Below the pieces are notes generated by a model. The model worked only from the letters and a program-made list of their open reading frames with translations. It had not been told where the DNA came from and did not search any database. Below, in pieces: positions 33,749 to 42,970 of a stretch of 64,000 bases of DNA; position 1 is the first letter of the stretch, and the number at the start of each line of letters is the position of its first letter. The stretch spans positions 213,056-277,055 of the forward strand of contig NZ_JAFICD010000008.1 in assembly GCF_017833525.1 (NCBI RefSeq), in the 5' to 3' direction. The position numbers and the translations under genes are program-made. The DNA comes from Duganella sp. 1411. Lineage in GTDB: Bacteria > Pseudomonadota > Gammaproteobacteria > Burkholderiales > Burkholderiaceae_D.

Positions 33749-34177
33749 ATGCCATCCCGTTCCCTGCCTCCGCTCGCCAAGGACGACTTCGCCGCGCTGT
33801 CCGAGTTCCGCTATCAGATGCGGCGCTTCGAGCGCTTTTCCGAGGATGCCGTCCAGGCCCGGGGCATCACGCCGCTGCAATACTTGCTGTTGTTGCACAT
33901 TAAGGGCTTCCCCGGCCGCGATTGGGCCACCGTCGGCGAACTGGCCGAGCGCCTGCAGGCCAAGCCGCACGGCGTGGTGGCGCTGGTCACCCGCTGCGAG
34001 GCGGCCGGCCTGGTCGCGCGCCAGGTCAGCGACGTCGACCGCCGCCGCGTCGAAGTCCATCTGCTGCCGCCCGGCGAGGCCATGCTGGCCCAACTGGCCG
34101 AACTGCACCGCGCCGAATTGCTCTCGCTCGACGGCATCTTCACCATCCCCAAACTCCTCCGCGACCACCATGAATAA
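33749..34177 (+). CDS. MarR-family transcriptional regulator (142 aa)
   Basis: Winged-helix regulator. Helix-rich N-terminus (DFAALSEFRYQMRRFERFSEDAV), recognition domain (DWATVGELAERLQAKPHGVVALVTRCEAAGL) and wing with the D-x-R motif VSDVDRRRVEVHL. The ATG at 33749 is preferred since the alternative GTG at 33713 falls inside the operator dyad. The stop overlaps the ClC start (ATGAATAA, 8-nt overlap), so it probably controls the ClC channel operon. The effector is unknown. Confidence 0.88.
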   Translation: MPSRSLPPLAKDDFAALSEFRYQMRRFERFSEDAVQARGITPLQYLLLLHIKGFPGRDWATVGELAERLQAKPHGVVALVTRCEAAGLVARQVSDVDRRRVEVHLLPPGEAMLAQLAELHRAELLSLDGIFTIPKLLRDHHE

Positions 34178-35933
34178 CCACCTTTACGACAGCCGCCGCG
34201 ACTTCGACGGCAGCGCCAGGCTGCTGATGATCGGCGCGCTGGCCGCCGTCGTCGGCGCGCTCAGCACGCTCACCGCCGACCTGCTGCTGCACGCGATCCG
34301 CTTCTTCACCAACCTGTTCTTCTTCCAGACGCTGTCGACCACTTTCATCTCGCCGGCCGCCAACACGTTGGGCGCGTGGGTGATCGCGGTGCCGGTCGCC
34401 GGCGGCCTGGTCATCGGCCTGATCGCGCGCTACGGCGCCGAGCAAATCCGCGGCCACGGCATCCCGGAGGCGATCGAGGCCATCCTGTTCAAGAACAGCA
34501 CGATGTCGCCCAAGGTCGCCCTGCTCAAGCCGCTCGCCTCCGGCATCGCCATCGGCAGCGGCGGCCCGTTCGGCGCCGAGGGCCCGATCATCATGACCGG
34601 CGGCGCGGTCGGCTCGCTGCTGGCCCAGCACTTCCACCTGAGCGGCGCCGAGCGCAAGACCTTGCTGGTGGCCGGCGCCGTGGCCGGCATGACGGCGGTG
34701 TTCGGCACGCCGATCGCCGCGCTGCTGCTGGCCGTCGAGCTGCTGCTGTTCGAGCTGCGCCCGCGCAGCCTGGCGCCGGTCGCCGTCGCCTGCGCCGTGG
34801 CCGGCTTCCTGCGTCCGCTGCTGATCGAGAGCGGCCCGCTGTTCCCGCTGCATACGGCGGTGCTGCCGCCGTCGGCGCTGGTGTCGTGCCTGATCGGCGG
34901 CGTGCTGTGCGGCGCGCTGGCGTGGCTGCTGTCGACCGCGCTGTACCGCGTCGAGGACGGCTTCCACAAGCTGCCGCTGCACTGGATGTGGTGGCCGGCG
35001 CTGGGCGGCCTGGCGGTCGGCATCGGCGGCTACCTGCAGCCGCGCGCGCTCGGCGTCGGCTACGACGTCATCGCCGATCTGCTCAACAACCACCTGGCCG
35101 CCGGCGTCATCGCCAGCCTGTTGATCGTCAAGGCCGTGATCTGGCTGCTGGCGCTCGGCTCGGGCACCTCCGGCGGCGTGCTCGCGCCCTTGTTGATGCT
35201 CGGCGCCGGCCTGGGCGCGCTGGTCGGCCCCTACCTGCCCGGCGGCGAGCCGGCCGTCTGGCCGCTGGTGTTCATGGCCGCCACCCTGGGCGGCATGATG
35301 CGCGCGCCGGTCATGGCGGTGGTGTTCGCCTTCGAGCTGACGCACGACGTCAACGCCCTGCTGCCGGTGCTGGCCACGGCCACCGTCGCCTACGGCTTCA
35401 CGGTGATCACCATGCACCGCTCGATCCTGACCGAGAAGATCGCCCGCCGCGGCCACCACATCTACCGCGAGTACGGCGTCGATCCGATGGAGCGCCACAG
35501 CGTGGCCGAGGTGATGACGCCGGCGCCGGCCAGCATCGACGCGCGCCAGACCATCGCCGAGGTGCTCGACAGCCACTTCGGCGCGGACCAGCGCCACCGC
35601 GCCTTCCCCGTCACGCGCGACGGCGCCCTGCTCGGCATGCTCGACCGCGCGGCCATCGCCAACGCGCGCGAGGGCGCCGTCTTGGCCGGCGACCTGTTCG
35701 GCGTCAACCTGCCGATCTTCGCGCTGGCCGACGAGACCTGCCGCGCGCTGGCCACGCGGCTGGCCGTGCACCAGCTCGAGCGGCTGCCGGTGGTCGACGA
35801 CGCCGCCAGCCGCCGCCTGATCGGCATCGTCAGCCGCAGCGATCTGATCAAACCGGCGCTGAGCCTGCACGCGGAGGAGCTCACGCGGCAGACGGTGCGC
35901 CCGATCTGGTCGCCGAAACAGCGTCCGCGCTAG
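34170..35933 (+). CDS. ClC-family chloride channel/transporter with CBS pair (587 aa)
   Basis: Polytopic membrane protein, about residues 18-415, with Cl- coordinating motifs GSGGPFGAEGP (E137 is the gating glutamate) and GGVLAP in a GSGTSGGVLAPLL stretch. A CBS-domain pair follows in the cytosolic C-terminus (VMTPAPASIDARQT; LPVVDDAASRRLIGIVSRSDL). ClC proteins are channels or H+/Cl- exchangers; the second exchanger glutamate was not resolved here. The start overlaps the marR stop by 8 nt. The next gene starts 44 nt downstream. Confidence 0.92.
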   Translation: MNNHLYDSRRDFDGSARLLMIGALAAVVGALSTLTADLLLHAIRFFTNLFFFQTLSTTFISPAANTLGAWVIAVPVAGGLVIGLIARYGAEQIRGHGIPEAIEAILFKNSTMSPKVALLKPLASGIAIGSGGPFGAEGPIIMTGGAVGSLLAQHFHLSGAERKTLLVAGAVAGMTAVFGTPIAALLLAVELLLFELRPRSLAPVAVACAVAGFLRPLLIESGPLFPLHTAVLPPSALVSCLIGGVLCGALAWLLSTALYRVEDGFHKLPLHWMWWPALGGLAVGIGGYLQPRALGVGYDVIADLLNNHLAAGVIASLLIVKAVIWLLALGSGTSGGVLAPLLMLGAGLGALVGPYLPGGEPAVWPLVFMAATLGGMMRAPVMAVVFAFELTHDVNALLPVLATATVAYGFTVITMHRSILTEKIARRGHHIYREYGVDPMERHSVAEVMTPAPASIDARQTIAEVLDSHFGADQRHRAFPVTRDGALLGMLDRAAIANAREGAVLAGDLFGVNLPIFALADETCRALATRLAVHQLERLPVVDDAASRRLIGIVSRSDLIKPALSLHAEELTRQTVRPIWSPKQRPR

Positions 35934-35977
35934 GGTTTTTCAGGTTTTTTCGGCCCGGCCGGCGCGGATATCGGATA

Positions 35978-36727
35978 ATGACGCTTTATCGCTCCACGCC
36001 AGTCACCGCCGTGCCCACCAACAAAACACTCGCCGACCGCATCGAAGACGTCCTGCCGCAGACGCAATGCACCAAATGCGGCTACGACGGCTGCCGGCCG
36101 TACGCCGAGGCGATCGCCGCCGGCGCGGCCGACATCAACCAATGCCCGCCCGGCGGCGCCGAGGGCATCGTCCGGCTGTCGGCCGTCACCGGCCGCAAGG
36201 TCATCCCGCTCAATCCCGTCAACGGCCTGGAACGCCCGCGCGCGGTCGCCTACATCGACGAAGCGCTGTGCATCGGCTGCACCTTGTGCATCCAGGCCTG
36301 CCCGGTGGACGCCATCGTCGGCGCGGCCAAGTTGATGCACACCGTCGTGCCGGACCTGTGCACCGGCTGTGACCTGTGCGTCCATCCGTGCCCGGTCGAC
36401 TGCATCGTCATGTATCCGGTCACCGAGGCCACCGGCTGGACCGCGTGGAGCCAGGCCGACGCCGACGCCGCGCGCGCGCGGCACGACTTCCGCACCCTGC
36501 GCCTCAAGCGCGAGAAAGAGGAAAACGACGCACGCCTGGCCGCCAAGGCCAACGCCAAGATGGCGGCGGTGGAGGCGCTCGACCCGGCCACCGACGCCGA
36601 CGCCGCCGAGAAGGAACGCAAGCGCGCCATCATCGCCGCCGCGATGGAGCGCGCCCGCATCAAGAAAGAGGAAGCCGCGCGCGCGGCCGCCGACGCCAAG
36701 CCAGCAGATGGAAATCCGCCTGAATGA
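35978..36727 (+). CDS. RnfB-like polyferredoxin (249 aa)
   Basis: Iron-sulfur protein with the N-terminal CTKCGYDGCRPYAEAI and a following NQCPPGG, the [4Fe-4S] site of RnfB, then two ferredoxin motifs CIGCTLCIQACP and CTGCDLCVHPCP. The C-terminal 90 residues are Ala/Lys/Glu-rich and charged. The N-terminal membrane helix of canonical RnfB is missing and no other rnf gene is adjacent, so it probably works as a soluble electron carrier. It precedes nth (4-nt overlap), as rnf genes often do. Start ATG at 35978. Confidence 0.88.
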   Translation: MTLYRSTPVTAVPTNKTLADRIEDVLPQTQCTKCGYDGCRPYAEAIAAGAADINQCPPGGAEGIVRLSAVTGRKVIPLNPVNGLERPRAVAYIDEALCIGCTLCIQACPVDAIVGAAKLMHTVVPDLCTGCDLCVHPCPVDCIVMYPVTEATGWTAWSQADADAARARHDFRTLRLKREKEENDARLAAKANAKMAAVEALDPATDADAAEKERKRAIIAAAMERARIKKEEAARAAADAKPADGNPPE

Positions 36728-37371
36728 ATCCAGCCAAACGCCAAGAAATGTTCGAGCGCTTCCGCGCCGCCAATCCCAGTCCCAAGACCGAACTTGAATA
36801 CACCACGCCATTTGAACTGTTGATCGCCGTGCTGCTGTCGGCGCAGGCCACCGACGTCGGCGTCAACAAGGCCACGCGCAAGCTGTACCCGGTGGCGAAC
36901 ACGCCGGCGCAGATCCTGGAATTGGGCGAGGAGGAGTTGAAGTCGTATATCCAGACGATAGGGCTGTACAAGACCAAGGCCAAGAACGTCATCGCCACCT
37001 GCAAAATCCTGCTGGAACAGCACGGCGGCGAGGTGCCGCATGACCGCGAATCGCTGGAGGCGCTGCCCGGCGTGGGCCGCAAGACCGCCAACGTGGTGAT
37101 GAACACCGCGTTCGGCGAGCCGACGATGGCGGTGGACACGCATATCTTCCGCGTCTCCAACCGCACCGGCCTGGCGCCGGGCAAGAACGTCGATATCGTC
37201 GAGCACAAGCTGCTGCGCTTCGTGCCGAAGGAGTTTTTGCAGGACGCCCACCACTGGCTGATCCTGCACGGGCGCTACACCTGCAAGGCGCGCAAGCCGG
37301 AGTGCTGGAACTGCATCCAGCAGGACTTGTGCGACTACCGTCAAAAGACCCCGATGCCGGACGGCCTCTGA
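36724..37371 (+). CDS. nth: Endonuclease III (215 aa)
   Basis: Base-excision repair glycosylase/AP lyase for oxidised pyrimidines. Helix-hairpin-helix LPGVGRKTANVV with Lys120; Asp138 in VDTHIFRVSNR; C-terminal [4Fe-4S] cluster CKARKPECWNCIQQDLC with the C-x6-C-x2-C-x5-C spacing. The ATG overlaps the stop of the RnfB-like gene (ATGA). Its stop is immediately adjacent to the stop of the convergent MBOAT gene (0-nt gap, no terminator). Confidence 0.97.
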   Translation: MNPAKRQEMFERFRAANPSPKTELEYTTPFELLIAVLLSAQATDVGVNKATRKLYPVANTPAQILELGEEELKSYIQTIGLYKTKAKNVIATCKILLEQHGGEVPHDRESLEALPGVGRKTANVVMNTAFGEPTMAVDTHIFRVSNRTGLAPGKNVDIVEHKLLRFVPKEFLQDAHHWLILHGRYTCKARKPECWNCIQQDLCDYRQKTPMPDGL

Positions 37372-38793
37372 TCAGAACTGGAAGTAGATGAAGGGGTTGA
37401 AGCCGCCCTCCACCACCGCCAGGCAGGACACCACATACAGCACCAGGCTGTAGGCGCCGACCAGCTTCGGCCGGCGGAAGCTCATGTTGCGCAAACGCAG
37501 GAACACACGGTCGCCGGCCAAGCAGATCAGCGTTGACAGCGCCAGCAGGAAAATCACCTTCGGATCGGCCAGCATCACGTTGGCGTGAGTCCACAGCGGC
37601 GCGGACGGCTCGCGGCCGAACATCACGCGCAGCAGCTTGCCGCTCTGCTCCATGCTGTCGGCGCGGAACGGCACCCACAACACGGTGGCGAACAGAAACA
37701 CCGGCAGGCTGCCGAGGCGCCACTTCGCGCTGTCGAGCACACCGGCGCGCTCAAGCGCGATCAGCACGCCGTGGCCGATGCCCCACACCAGGAAGGTGTA
37801 GGCGGCGCCGTGCCACAGCGCGCACAGGCCGAAGACGATGAACAGGTTGCGGTAGGTGCTGAAGGTCGAGCCGCGGTTGCCGCCCAGCGGGATGTACACG
37901 TAGTCGCGGAAAAACCGCGACAGCGTCATGTGCCAGCGCTGCCAGAACTCGGTGACGCTATCGGCCGCGTAAGGCCGGTTGAAATTGCGCGGGAAGCGGA
38001 AGCCCATCATCCGCGCCATGCCGATGGCCATGTCGGTGTAGCCGGAAAAATCGAAATAGATCTGGAACGAATAACAGAACGCCGCCAGCCACGCCGAGTA
38101 GGTCGTCAGCGCGAAATCCGGGCGGTGCGTGATGTCGACCACGGCGCCCAGCGGATCGGCGATCAGCAGCTTTTTCGCCAGGCCGATGATGAACAGGTTG
38201 AGCCCCCAGAACACGTCGCTGCCGACCAGTTCGCGCCGCTTGATGTCGAGCTGCTCCTTGACCTCGGCGAAGCGCACCACCGGACCGGCGATCAGGTGCG
38301 GGAACAGGAAAATGTAGATGGCGAACTTGTGCAGGCTGCGCTCGGGCGCGATGCGGCGCGCGTAGACGTCGGCTTGGTAGGACAGGAAGTGGAACACGTA
38401 GAACGAGATGCCGAGCGGCAGCACCAGGCCCAGCTTGGCCACATGGCCGAGCATGGCCACGCCGGTGAGGTCGGCCAGCAGTTGCGCCAGGAAGCCGAGG
38501 TACTTGTAGGCGATCAACGGCGTCAGGTTGAGCACCAGCGCCAGCGCCATGACCAGCCGCGCGCGCGGCCGGTCGGCCTCGCGCCGGCGCAGCTTGCCGA
38601 TGACGCCGGCCAGCACAAAGTTGGCCGCCAACAGCACCAGCGCGACGATGGTCAGTGCGCCGGCCCCCAGCAGGTAGAAGCCCAGGCTGGCCAGCAGGAT
38701 AAAGCCGTTGCGCCAGGTCTTGGGCAGCAAAAAATACAGCGCGTAAAAACAGGGGAAGAACAGGAACAGAAATCCCGGTGACGAAAAGACCAT
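37372..38793 (-). CDS. MBOAT-family O-acyltransferase, AlgI-like (473 aa)
   Basis: Membrane-bound O-acyltransferase with about ten membrane segments. The conserved histidine lies in LCALWHGAAYTFLVWG; the stretch EFWQRWHMTLSRFFRDYVYIPLGGN is the family signature. AlgI-like members pass acetyl groups across the membrane for exopolysaccharide O-acetylation. It lies 19 nt after the AlgX/AlgJ-like gene, which would use the exported acetyl group. No polysaccharide synthesis genes are in the window, so the polymer is unknown. Confidence 0.93.
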   Translation of the reverse strand: MVFSSPGFLFLFFPCFYALYFLLPKTWRNGFILLASLGFYLLGAGALTIVALVLLAANFVLAGVIGKLRRREADRPRARLVMALALVLNLTPLIAYKYLGFLAQLLADLTGVAMLGHVAKLGLVLPLGISFYVFHFLSYQADVYARRIAPERSLHKFAIYIFLFPHLIAGPVVRFAEVKEQLDIKRRELVGSDVFWGLNLFIIGLAKKLLIADPLGAVVDITHRPDFALTTYSAWLAAFCYSFQIYFDFSGYTDMAIGMARMMGFRFPRNFNRPYAADSVTEFWQRWHMTLSRFFRDYVYIPLGGNRGSTFSTYRNLFIVFGLCALWHGAAYTFLVWGIGHGVLIALERAGVLDSAKWRLGSLPVFLFATVLWVPFRADSMEQSGKLLRVMFGREPSAPLWTHANVMLADPKVIFLLALSTLICLAGDRVFLRLRNMSFRRPKLVGAYSLVLYVVSCLAVVEGGFNPFIYFQF

Positions 38794-38812
38794 GACACTC
38801 CAGTGATAGGGA

Positions 38813-40018
38813 TTATTTAGACAGACTCAGCCAAGCGCCCGCTTCATTGTCGAGCACCTGCACGATCAGGTATTTGCAACGCCCCTTGGTCAGCTCAGGC
38901 AGCCGTTGCAACTGCACGGCACGATCGAGTTTGACGAACTGCTCGAAGTGATCGGCCAGGCCGGCGCGCACCATGCCGTCGCCGAAACTGTTGCCGAACA
39001 TGCAGGTGGCCGGCAGCAGGCCGCGCTCCGCCACCGTGTCGGTGATGAACTCATAGCCGGTTTGCTTGGCGTTCATCTCGGTGACGCGGTGCACATCCTG
39101 CCAGGTCTTGGTCAGTTGCGGCGATGGTTCCGACTCCACCGCGTCGAGCCGGGCGGCGAAGCGCGCCTCCGAGCCGAAGAACGGCGCCTCGTGGACCTCC
39201 ATCCGGTGCCCCCACACGGCGCTCGACTTCTCCATGCGCGCGATGCGGTTGGTGACGTCGGCCGCCACCTGCATGGCCGACAGGTCGGTCCAGTGGAAAT
39301 CGTTGTGGTAAAAAATCTGGAACTTGTCCTGCGATTGCTTGAGGATGCCGTAGACATCGACGAAATTGAACTCGGGCGTGCGCTCGAAGCGCCGGTACAG
39401 CTTCATGAAGTTCGATTCCATCTTCAGGCGCGGCAGGAAGAATGGAATCCGGTCCTGCGTGAAATATTGCTTCGACACGGGCGTGACCAGCACCATGGTG
39501 GTGCCCTGCGCCCGCAATTGCGCCGACAGCCGCGCCATGCCGTTATAGACGGCGTCGGCGGAGGCCGGGTTGGCCAGGAAATTTTCCGTCGCCGGCAGTT
39601 CGATGTCCGAAATGGAACGGCCATACAGCTCGCCCTGCTTACCGAAATACACGCGGCGCGAGGAGCCGAACAGGCGGAAGTCGATCTCGTTTTTGGTGCG
39701 CACCATCAGGCTGCGCAGCCCCAGATGATCGGAAAACCCGTTTTCGAAGCGGCGGTAGTTCTTGTCGAAGTCGAACCAGCGTCCCTCCCAGCCGGTCGGC
39801 CAGGGCGCCAGCGGGCGCATTTCCATCAGCGGCGAATAACGCGACGCCAGCTCCGGAAAGGCCTGCTCCAGACGGGCAGACAGCGGCGCATAGCTGAGGA
39901 TGGCCGGCACGATGCTGATGACGAAAACAAGCAGAACAAACAGGGCACGCGGCAAGCGCGTCCCGCCGGACCGCAGCGCCACACTGGCAGTGGCCTGCGG
40001 TAATGGAATTGAACTCAT
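38813..40018 (-). CDS. AlgX/AlgJ-like SGNH O-acetyltransferase (401 aa)
   Basis: Periplasmic O-acetyltransferase tethered by one N-terminal membrane segment (about 27-46, LFVLLVFVISIVPAILSY). SGNH-like motifs: DFHWTD (Asp/His catalytic) and a nucleophile-serine block MFGNSFGDG. It should accept acetyl groups from the MBOAT protein next to it and transfer them to a surface polysaccharide. Start ATG at 40018 (no strong ribosome-binding site; the longer frame to 40084 is not favoured). The operon pair with MBOAT matches the AlgI plus AlgX/J logic. Confidence 0.88.
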   Translation of the reverse strand: MSSIPLPQATASVALRSGGTRLPRALFVLLVFVISIVPAILSYAPLSARLEQAFPELASRYSPLMEMRPLAPWPTGWEGRWFDFDKNYRRFENGFSDHLGLRSLMVRTKNEIDFRLFGSSRRVYFGKQGELYGRSISDIELPATENFLANPASADAVYNGMARLSAQLRAQGTTMVLVTPVSKQYFTQDRIPFFLPRLKMESNFMKLYRRFERTPEFNFVDVYGILKQSQDKFQIFYHNDFHWTDLSAMQVAADVTNRIARMEKSSAVWGHRMEVHEAPFFGSEARFAARLDAVESEPSPQLTKTWQDVHRVTEMNAKQTGYEFITDTVAERGLLPATCMFGNSFGDGMVRAGLADHFEQFVKLDRAVQLQRLPELTKGRCKYLIVQVLDNEAGAWLSLSK

Positions 40019-40108
40019 GGGGAATACTTTTTGATGGGCGGTTGCCGGACAGAGCCGCCATGATAGCCGAAATGCAACAGGCAATCAATCAGCCGGGCCC
40101 ACCGGCCG

Positions 40109-41227
40109 TCACACCAATACCAGGTTATCGCGGTGAATCAGCTCGCGTCCCTCGACGAAGCCCAGGATCGCCTCGATCTCGCTCGACGGCTTGCGCATGA
40201 TGCGGCGCGTCTCGGCGCTGGTGTAATTGGAGAGCCCGCGCGCCACCGGCAAACCGCTCTCGTTCACGCAAGTGATCACCGCGCCGCGCCCGAACTCCCC
40301 TTTCACCTCCACCACGCCGATCGGCAGCAGCGACTTGCCCTCGCCGGTCAGCTTTTGCACCGCGCCGGCGTCGAGCACCACCCGCCCCGCCGTGTGCAGA
40401 TGGTCGGCCATCCATTGCTTGCGCGCCGTCAGATGCCCGGTCTGCGCCGCCAGCTCGGTGCCGATCGCCTCGCCGCCGGCCAGACGCTCCAGCACCTTGT
40501 CCTCGCGGCCATAGGCGATCACCGTGTGCGCGCCCGACTTGGCGGCCCGCTTGGCGGCCAGGATCTTGGTCAGCATGCCGCCGCGACCGAGGCTGCTGCC
40601 CGCGCCGCCGGCCATCGCCTCCAGCGCCAGGTCGCCCGCGCGGCCTTGCTGGATCAGCACCGCCGCCGGGTCCTTGCGCGGATCGGCGCTGTACAGCCCA
40701 TGCTGGTCGGTCAGGATGATCAGCGCGTCGGCCTCGATCAGGTTGGCCACCAGCGCGCCCAGCGTGTCGTTGTCGCCGAATTTGATCTCGTCGGTGACCA
40801 CCGTGTCGTTCTCGTTGATGATCGGGACCACGCCCAGGCGCAGCAAGGTGGTCAGCGTCGAGCGGGCGTTCAGATAGCGTTCGCGGTCGGCCAGGTCGGC
40901 GTGCGTGAGCAGCACTTGCGCGGTGCGCAGCTGGTGCGCACGGAAGCTGGTCTCGTAGATCTGCGCGAGCCCCATCTGGCCGACGGCGGCGCAGGCCTGC
41001 AGTTCGTGGATATCGGTGGGGCGCTGTTCGAAGCCCAGGCGCAGCATGCCCTCGGCGATGGCGCCGGAGCTGACCAGCACCACTTCCTTGCCCATGGCCC
41101 GCAGGCCGGCGATCTGCGCGGCCCAGCGCGCGATGGCGGCGTGATCGAGGCCGCGGCCGTCGTTGGTGACCAGGGAAGATCCAACCTTGATGATGATGCG
41201 TGTGGCTTTTTGTATGACGGAATTCAT
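40109..41227 (-). CDS. proB: Glutamate 5-kinase (372 aa)
   Basis: First step of proline biosynthesis: phosphorylates glutamate. The amino-acid kinase domain has IIIKVGSSLVT, LVSSGAIAEG, and the substrate block NENDTVVTDEIKFGDND. The C-terminal PUA domain begins near VVLDAGAVQKL. Length matches the family. It is followed upstream (minus strand) by obgE, rpmA, rplU, a conserved betaproteobacterial order; a 225-bp spacer separates it from obgE, without a clear feature. Confidence 0.97.
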   Translation of the reverse strand: MNSVIQKATRIIIKVGSSLVTNDGRGLDHAAIARWAAQIAGLRAMGKEVVLVSSGAIAEGMLRLGFEQRPTDIHELQACAAVGQMGLAQIYETSFRAHQLRTAQVLLTHADLADRERYLNARSTLTTLLRLGVVPIINENDTVVTDEIKFGDNDTLGALVANLIEADALIILTDQHGLYSADPRKDPAAVLIQQGRAGDLALEAMAGGAGSSLGRGGMLTKILAAKRAAKSGAHTVIAYGREDKVLERLAGGEAIGTELAAQTGHLTARKQWMADHLHTAGRVVLDAGAVQKLTGEGKSLLPIGVVEVKGEFGRGAVITCVNESGLPVARGLSNYTSAETRRIMRKPSSEIEAILGFVEGRELIHRDNLVLV

Positions 41228-41452
41228 GGGTGCGGCAGTCTCTTAACAGTCCTATCGTGCGGACGCGGGTCCGGATCCCCGGCGCGAGCCAGGAGGTACA
41301 TTGCTGTGTGCTGTGAATGGCCGGGCGGATGACCCGTTCTTGCCGCTGCAGACGCCCGCCCCGGGGTGCGGGACGGCGCTGTTGTGGAAAGCATAACCAG
41401 CGAATAGCTGATTATGCCGGTGATGCGGATTTTTATCGAGGACTAGTCGAGC

Positions 41453-42562
41453 TTAATCGAGAATTTTGAAACGGGGATCGTCCGGATCGATCGACGAAAT
41501 GCCGCGCGCCTCCTCCGTCATCTGCGTTTCTTCCGAACGTTGTTCGGAATGGCGCTTCTCTTCGAGGTGCATCTGGATCGCGTTGACCAGCTCCTGGGTG
41601 CCGTCGTGGCTCAGCGCGGAGATCTCGAACACGGGCCCCTTCCAGCCGAACTTCTTGACGAAATCCTTGACGGTTTTCTTGCGGTCTTCTTCCGGCACCA
41701 TATCGAGCTTGTTGAGCACCAGCCAGCGCGGCTTGTCGACCAGCGACTCGTCGTACTTTTTCAGCTCGTTGACCAGGGCCTTGGCTTCCTTGACCGGATC
41801 GACGTTGGTCTCGAACGGCGCCAGGTCGACGATGTGCAGCAGCAGGCCGGTGCGCTGCAGGTGGCGCAGGAACTGGTGACCCAGGCCGGCGCCCTCGGAA
41901 GCGCCTTCGATCAAGCCGGGAATGTCGGCGATCACAAAGCTCTTCTCGTGCGAGACGCGGACCACGCCCAGGTTCGGGTGCAGGGTGGTGAACGGGTAGT
42001 CGGCGATCTTCGGGCGCGCGTTCGACACGGCCGAAATAAAGGTCGACTTGCCGGCGTTCGGCATGCCCAGCAGGCCGACGTCGGCCAGCACCTTCAGTTC
42101 CAGGCGGATTTCGCGGCGTTCGCCTTCCTTGCCCTCGGTCTTTTGACGCGGCGCGCGGTTGGTCGAGGTCTTGAAGTGGATGTTGCCCCAACCGCCCTCG
42201 CCGCCCTTGGCCAGCAGTTCCATCTGGCCGTGTTCGGTCAGATCGGCCAGGATTTCGCCGGAGGCGTCGTCGATGATCAACGTGCCGACCGGCATGCGCA
42301 GGTGGATGTCGTCCGCGCCCTTGCCGTAGCAATCGGCGCCACGGCCGGCCTCGCCGTCTTTGCCGCGGTGCATCTTGGAGAAGCGGAAATCGACCAAGGT
42401 GTTGATGTTACGGTCCGCTACGGCCCAGATCGAGCCACCCTTGCCGCCGTCGCCGCCGTCAGGGCCGCCGAACGGGCGGAATTTTTCACGGCAAAACGAG
42501 GCACAACCATTGCCGCCGTCACCACCGATCACTTCAATTTTTGCTTCGTCGATAAACTTCAT
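41453..42562 (-). CDS. obgE: Obg/CgtA GTPase (369 aa)
   Basis: Essential ribosome-associated GTPase. The N-terminal glycine-rich Obg fold (GGDGGNGCASFCREKF; GGPDGGDGGKGGS) precedes the G domain: G1 GMPNAGKST, G3 DIPGLIEGAS, G4 NKLD. A short acidic tail follows. Length is typical. It is the third gene of the rplU-rpmA-obgE-proB cluster, with an intrinsic terminator between rpmA and obgE that may limit read-through. Confidence 0.98.
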   Translation of the reverse strand: MKFIDEAKIEVIGGDGGNGCASFCREKFRPFGGPDGGDGGKGGSIWAVADRNINTLVDFRFSKMHRGKDGEAGRGADCYGKGADDIHLRMPVGTLIIDDASGEILADLTEHGQMELLAKGGEGGWGNIHFKTSTNRAPRQKTEGKEGERREIRLELKVLADVGLLGMPNAGKSTFISAVSNARPKIADYPFTTLHPNLGVVRVSHEKSFVIADIPGLIEGASEGAGLGHQFLRHLQRTGLLLHIVDLAPFETNVDPVKEAKALVNELKKYDESLVDKPRWLVLNKLDMVPEEDRKKTVKDFVKKFGWKGPVFEISALSHDGTQELVNAIQMHLEEKRHSEQRSEETQMTEEARGISSIDPDDPRFKILD

Positions 42563-42581
42563 GATGTACCGCCATAAAACT

Positions 42582-42612
42582 AAAAAGGCTCTACCGTGGG
42601 CAGAGCCTTTCG
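42582..42612 (-). terminator. Intrinsic terminator between rpmA and obgE
   Basis: Stem AAAGGCTCT (42584-42592) pairs with AGAGCCTTT (42602-42610); on the minus strand it is followed by TTTTTAGTTTT. It ends the rplU-rpmA transcript; obgE starts about 20 nt later. Confidence 0.85.
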
Positions 42613-42674
42613 ATTGAAGGCTCGCGCCTTACAAGGGGACGGCCGGGCGCGGGGCGCCTGGCCGTGAGCGTGAT

Positions 42675-42932
42675 TTACGCTGGAACTACGGTAACGAACT
42701 GCTTCGAGCCTTCGCCCTTGACAACGAACTTGACCTTGCCGTCCACCAGAGCGAACAGGGTGTGGTCTTTGCCCATGCCAACACCTTCACCAGCGCGCAC
42801 CGGGGTGCCGCGTTGACGAATGATGATGCCGCCAGCATTGATCGATTGACCGCCGTAGACTTTTACGCCCAGACGTTTTGACTCTGAGTCACGACCATTT
42901 CGCGTTGTGCCGCCGCCTTTTTTGTGTGCCAT
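42675..42932 (-). CDS. rpmA: 50S ribosomal protein L27 (85 aa)
   Basis: MAHKKGGGTTRNGRDSESKR is the L27 N-terminus that reaches the peptidyl-transferase centre; KVYGGQSINAGGIIIRQRG follows. Length fits. Partner gene rplU lies 38 nt upstream. Confidence 0.99.
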   Translation of the reverse strand: MAHKKGGGTTRNGRDSESKRLGVKVYGGQSINAGGIIIRQRGTPVRAGEGVGMGKDHTLFALVDGKVKFVVKGEGSKQFVTVVPA

Positions 42933-42970
42933 TTAAGACTCCTTGGATACTAATTCTCGGGCAAACGGAA

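Noticed and set aside
34376..35977. Upstream extension of the RnfB-like reading frame
   Set aside because: The in-frame extension is an out-of-frame shadow of the ClC gene; the RnfB-like start is at 35978.
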